DNA of 28,571 nucleotides from Saprolegnia diclina VS20. Lineage: Eukaryota > Oomycota > Saprolegniomycetes > Saprolegniales > Saprolegniaceae. The position numbers and the translations under genes were made by a program. Below, piece after piece: positions 25,916-28,571 of the stretch (the stretch's first letter is position 1; every line of letters begins with the position of its first letter). The stretch lies in assembly GCF_000281045.1 (NCBI RefSeq), contig NW_008246071.1, forward strand, positions 1,079,853-1,108,423, read 5' to 3'. The notes under the pieces were generated by a model that was given only the letters and a program-made list of their open reading frames with translations, was not told the DNA's origin and ran no database searches.

Positions 25916-26064
25916 CCAATGCGCCAAAGGCTGGCTGTGGACCGTCTTGGCGGGTGCAAAGTCCATTCTGATTGGCTCGCGCATTGCATTCCATTGCGAT
26001 GCGAGCGCTGATTGGCCAAAATGTTGCTGTCGCTTCTATGACGCCCGAGGGCGGCGCGGATTGG
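25916..26064. promoter_or_regulatory. Cluster of four CCAAT boxes upstream of mitochondrial EF-G
   Basis: CCAAT at 25916-25920 and ATTGG at 25971-25975, 26011-26015 and 26060-26064 lie 75-223 bp before the ATG at 26139. Two are in the extended context CTGATTGGC, a close match to the NF-Y consensus (CCAATCAG reversed). The arrangement resembles that upstream of the UCH gene. Confidence 0.5.
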
Positions 26065-26138
26065 TTGAAATTGAAACCCCAGATTTACTGGTTTCCTGGG
26101 TGCATCGATGTTCATCACACTTCGATTCGTCTTGCAGC

Positions 26139-28379
26139 ATGCGCTTCCTCACCGCGCTGCGCCGCCCGTCGGTCCTGTCGCGCCACCTCCGCGCCGCTGG
26201 CTTCGCCGCGGACGCGACCAAGGCCACGCCCAGCATGGAGCTCTATGACAAGTTCCCGCACCCCGCGGGCTTCATGGACAACCTGCGCAACATTGGTATC
26301 TCGGCCCATATCGACTCGGGCAAGACGACGCTGACCGAGCGCATCCTCTTCTACACTGGTCGCATTAACGCGATCCATGACGTGCGTGGCAAGGACGGCG
26401 TCGGCGCCAAGATGGACTCGATGGACCTCGAGCGCGAGAAGGGTATCACGATCCAGTCCGCGGCCACGTACGCGACGTGGAAGACGTCCAACATCAACAT
26501 CATTGATACGCCGGGCCACGTCGACTTTACGATCGAAGTCGAGCGTGCGCTGCGTGTGCTCGATGGCGGTATCCTCGTGCTCTGCGGTGTCTCGGGCGTC
26601 CAGTCGCAGTCGCTCACGGTCGACAAGCAGATGAAGCGCTACGGTGTCCCGCGTATTGCGTTCATCAACAAGCTCGATCGCATGGGTGCCAACCCGTGGA
26701 AGGTTGTCGGCGACCTCCGCAAGCAGCTCAAGCTCAACGCGGCCGCTGTTCAGATCCCGATCGGCGCCGAAGACGCCCTTGAAGGCGTCGTCGACCTTGT
26801 CAAGATGCAGGTGTACCGCCACGAAGGCCCGAGCGGCGAGACGATCGTCGTCTCGAGCGAAATCCCGGAAGAGCTCAAGGAGCTTGCGGCGGCCAAGCGC
26901 CAGGAGATGATCGAGCGCCTCGCCGACGTCGACGACGAGATTGGTGAGCTCTTCCTCATGGAAGAAGAGCCGACGGTCGAGCAGCTCCAGACCGCGATCC
27001 GCAAGGCTACGATCGCGCACAAGTTTGTGCCTGTTTTTATGGGCTCTGCCTTCAAGAATAAGGGTGTCCAGCCGATGTTGGACGGCGTCCTGGACTACCT
27101 CCCGTCGCCGCACGAGAACGAGAACCTTGCGCTCGACCAGTCCAACAACGAACAGCCCGTGGTCGTCCCGTGCTCGCCCGACGCGCCGCTTCTGGCGCTT
27201 GCGTTCAAGCTCGAAGAAGGTCGCTTTGGCCAGCTCACGTACATGCGCATCTACTCGGGCACGCTCAAGCGCGGCGGCTTCATGCACAACATGTCGAACG
27301 GGAAGCGCATCAAGGTGCCGCGCCTCGTCAAGATGCACTCGAACGAGATGGTGGACGTCGACGAAGTCACGGCCGGCGAAGTCGTCGCCATGTTCGGCGT
27401 TGAGTGTGCGTCCATGGACACGTTCTCCGACTCGGGTGCCAACAAGCTCACGCTCACGTCGCTGCACGTGCCGGAGCCGGTCATGTCGCTCGCGATCATC
27501 CCCAACAACAAGCAGAACCTCAACAACTTTTCCAAGTCGCTCAACCGTTTCCAGCGCGAAGACCCGACGTTCCGCGTGCGCGTCGACGACGACTCGAAGC
27601 AGACGATCATCTCGGGCATGGGCGAGCTCCATTTGCAGATCTACATTGAGCGCATGAAGCGCGAGTACAGCGTCGAGGTCGAGTCGGGCGCGCCGCAGGT
27701 CAACTACCGCGAGACTGTGCGCCAGAAGGCCGACTTCAACTACCTGCACAAGAAGCAGTCGGGTGGGTCGGGCCAGTACGCCCGTGTCACGGGCTACGTC
27801 GAGCCAATTTCGGACGAGGAAATCGAGGCCGGCGAGGCCCCGGTCCAGTTCCAGAACGACATTATCGGTAACGCGATCCCGCCCGAGTACATCCAGGCGT
27901 GTGAGAAGGGTGTCAACGACGCTGTCGCCAAGGGCTGGCTCCTCGGCCACCCGATCACGCGCCTCCGCGTCGTCATCACGGACGGCCAGGCCCACGCAGT
28001 CGATTCGAGCGAACTGGCTTTCCGTACGGCCATGGTGCAGGCCATTCGCGCGGCGTTCACGAAGGCCAACCCGAGCGTGCTCGAGCCGCTCATGACGGTC
28101 GAAGTCGACGTCCCGAACGAGTTCCAGGGCGGCATCATCGCCGAACTCAACCGTCGCCGTGGCATGATCCAAAGCAGCGAGGCCGACGAGACGACGACGG
28201 TCATCCGCGCCGACGTGCCGCTTCAAAACATGTTTGGGTTCTCGACCGACCTCCGGTCGTCGACGCAGGGCAAGGGCGAGTTCACGATGGAGTACAAGAC
28301 GCACGACTTTGTCGCGCGCGACGCGCAAGAGAAGCTCGTCGCCGAGTACCAGAAGGAGCTCGCTGCCAAGAACAAGTAA
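26139..28379 (+). CDS. GFM1: Mitochondrial translation elongation factor G (EF-G1/GFM1)
   Basis: This GTPase catalyses ribosome translocation in mitochondria. The intronless frame encodes 746 residues, against about 751 for human GFM1. Residues 1-30 ([20 protein letters not shown]...) are Arg/Ser/Ala-rich without acidic residues until position 25, typical of a mitochondrial presequence. GTP-binding motifs are AHIDSGKT (56-63), GITI (103-106), DTPGH (123-127), NKLD (177-180) and GSAFKNKG. Later domains are intact, with [19 protein letters not shown] and the C-terminal RRGMIQ region. The open frame continues upstream to 25830, but that part covers the CCAAT-rich promoter, so the ATG at 26139 is chosen. 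GTPase-active EF-G1 fits better than the recycling factor EF-G2. Codon use is strongly biased to C or G in third position, consistent with high expression. Confidence 0.95.
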   Translation: MRFLTALRRPSVLSRHLRAAGFAADATKATPSMELYDKFPHPAGFMDNLRNIGISAHIDSGKTTLTERILFYTGRINAIHDVRGKDGVGAKMDSMDLEREKGITIQSAATYATWKTSNINIIDTPGHVDFTIEVERALRVLDGGILVLCGVSGVQSQSLTVDKQMKRYGVPRIAFINKLDRMGANPWKVVGDLRKQLKLNAAAVQIPIGAEDALEGVVDLVKMQVYRHEGPSGETIVVSSEIPEELKELAAAKRQEMIERLADVDDEIGELFLMEEEPTVEQLQTAIRKATIAHKFVPVFMGSAFKNKGVQPMLDGVLDYLPSPHENENLALDQSNNEQPVVVPCSPDAPLLALAFKLEEGRFGQLTYMRIYSGTLKRGGFMHNMSNGKRIKVPRLVKMHSNEMVDVDEVTAGEVVAMFGVECASMDTFSDSGANKLTLTSLHVPEPVMSLAIIPNNKQNLNNFSKSLNRFQREDPTFRVRVDDDSKQTIISGMGELHLQIYIERMKREYSVEVESGAPQVNYRETVRQKADFNYLHKKQSGGSGQYARVTGYVEPISDEEIEAGEAPVQFQNDIIGNAIPPEYIQACEKGVNDAVAKGWLLGHPITRLRVVITDGQAHAVDSSELAFRTAMVQAIRAAFTKANPSVLEPLMTVEVDVPNEFQGGIIAELNRRRGMIQSSEADETTTVIRADVPLQNMFGFSTDLRSSTQGKGEFTMEYKTHDFVARDAQEKLVAEYQKELAAKNK

Positions 28380-28571
28380 TTAAACGCCAAGTAGATAGAA
28401 AATACCACCACGCAAATGCATCATTTTGCTTGTGATTGACCGCTCTGGACCACGTCACGGACAAGAGGCATACTAACATTCGATAAGGACCTCGTACACA
28501 TGAATCAAAGCTGGAGACTCGAGCGAAACAGCCGCCGCAGGTCATTCCATGGCCAGGTTTGTGGTAAGAAA
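28380..28571. other. 3' flank of EF-G and right window edge
   Basis: No gene is supported. An ATG at 28549 is followed by four codons and GTAAGAAA, which could be a start codon followed by a 5' splice site of a next gene, but the window ends there. Confidence 0.25.

Noticed and set aside
26115-28328. 737-codon open frame antisense to mitochondrial EF-G
   Set aside because: This is a by-product of strong C/G third-position bias in the sense gene; its composition (Arg, Asp, His, Leu, Val rich) is typical of such shadows.
1-28571. CRISPR arrays, bacterial operons or defence systems
   Set aside because: No regularly spaced repeats are present, and the genes have spliceosomal introns and eukaryotic families throughout.

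Overview
This window is nuclear DNA from a compact eukaryotic genome, most likely an oomycete of the Saprolegnia group. That placement is an inference from three things: high coding GC, very short introns, and gene content typical of a flagellated stramenopile (WASH complex, a very large SFI1-like centrin-repeat protein, mitochondrial EF-G). I resolved 19 introns. All are 39-57 nt, all begin GTA (15 begin GTAC), and 18 of 19 end TAG. Protein-homology matches are from memory of the families; no search was run.

Layout, left to right. A decayed retroelement-like fragment (1-228) is followed by a promoter with four CCAAT boxes and an eight-exon UCHL3-type deubiquitinase (887-1951, +). Converging on it is a membrane-anchored NHL-repeat protein (2013-3570, -). 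Then comes a second convergent pair: a CRC/tesmin DNA-binding protein (3902-4920, +) and the exosome core subunit RRP41 (4971-5896, -). A possible small two-exon gene (6205-6443, -) and a TALE homeodomain protein (6758-7669, -) follow. A 1.2 kb gap leads to a FAM21/WASHC2-like WASH complex subunit with about 36 LF motifs (8884-12168, +).

Next are two tandem related genes (12240-13244 and 13472-15463, both -), each with a BTB-like and a SPRY-like region. The larger also carries three AT-hooks. It shares a 155 bp divergent promoter with an SFI1-like protein of about 1849 residues (15619-21218, +). The SFI1 stop codon overlaps by two bases the stop codon of a convergent four-exon endonuclease/exonuclease/phosphatase (EEP) enzyme (21215-22347, -). 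After a gene-poor kilobase comes an unrecognised IQ-motif protein (23550-24608, -), then a 1.5 kb gap with a possible gene relic, then the mitochondrial elongation factor G (26139-28379, +), which is complete.

The genes do not form one pathway; this looks like ordinary gene-dense euchromatin. The most interesting cross-gene signals are a recurrent TATCCGGA promoter motif about 45-80 bp upstream of several start codons, CCAAT clusters upstream of housekeeping genes, near-zero spacing between convergent genes, and a perfect inverted repeat over a start codon. I did not find a clear novel multi-gene system.
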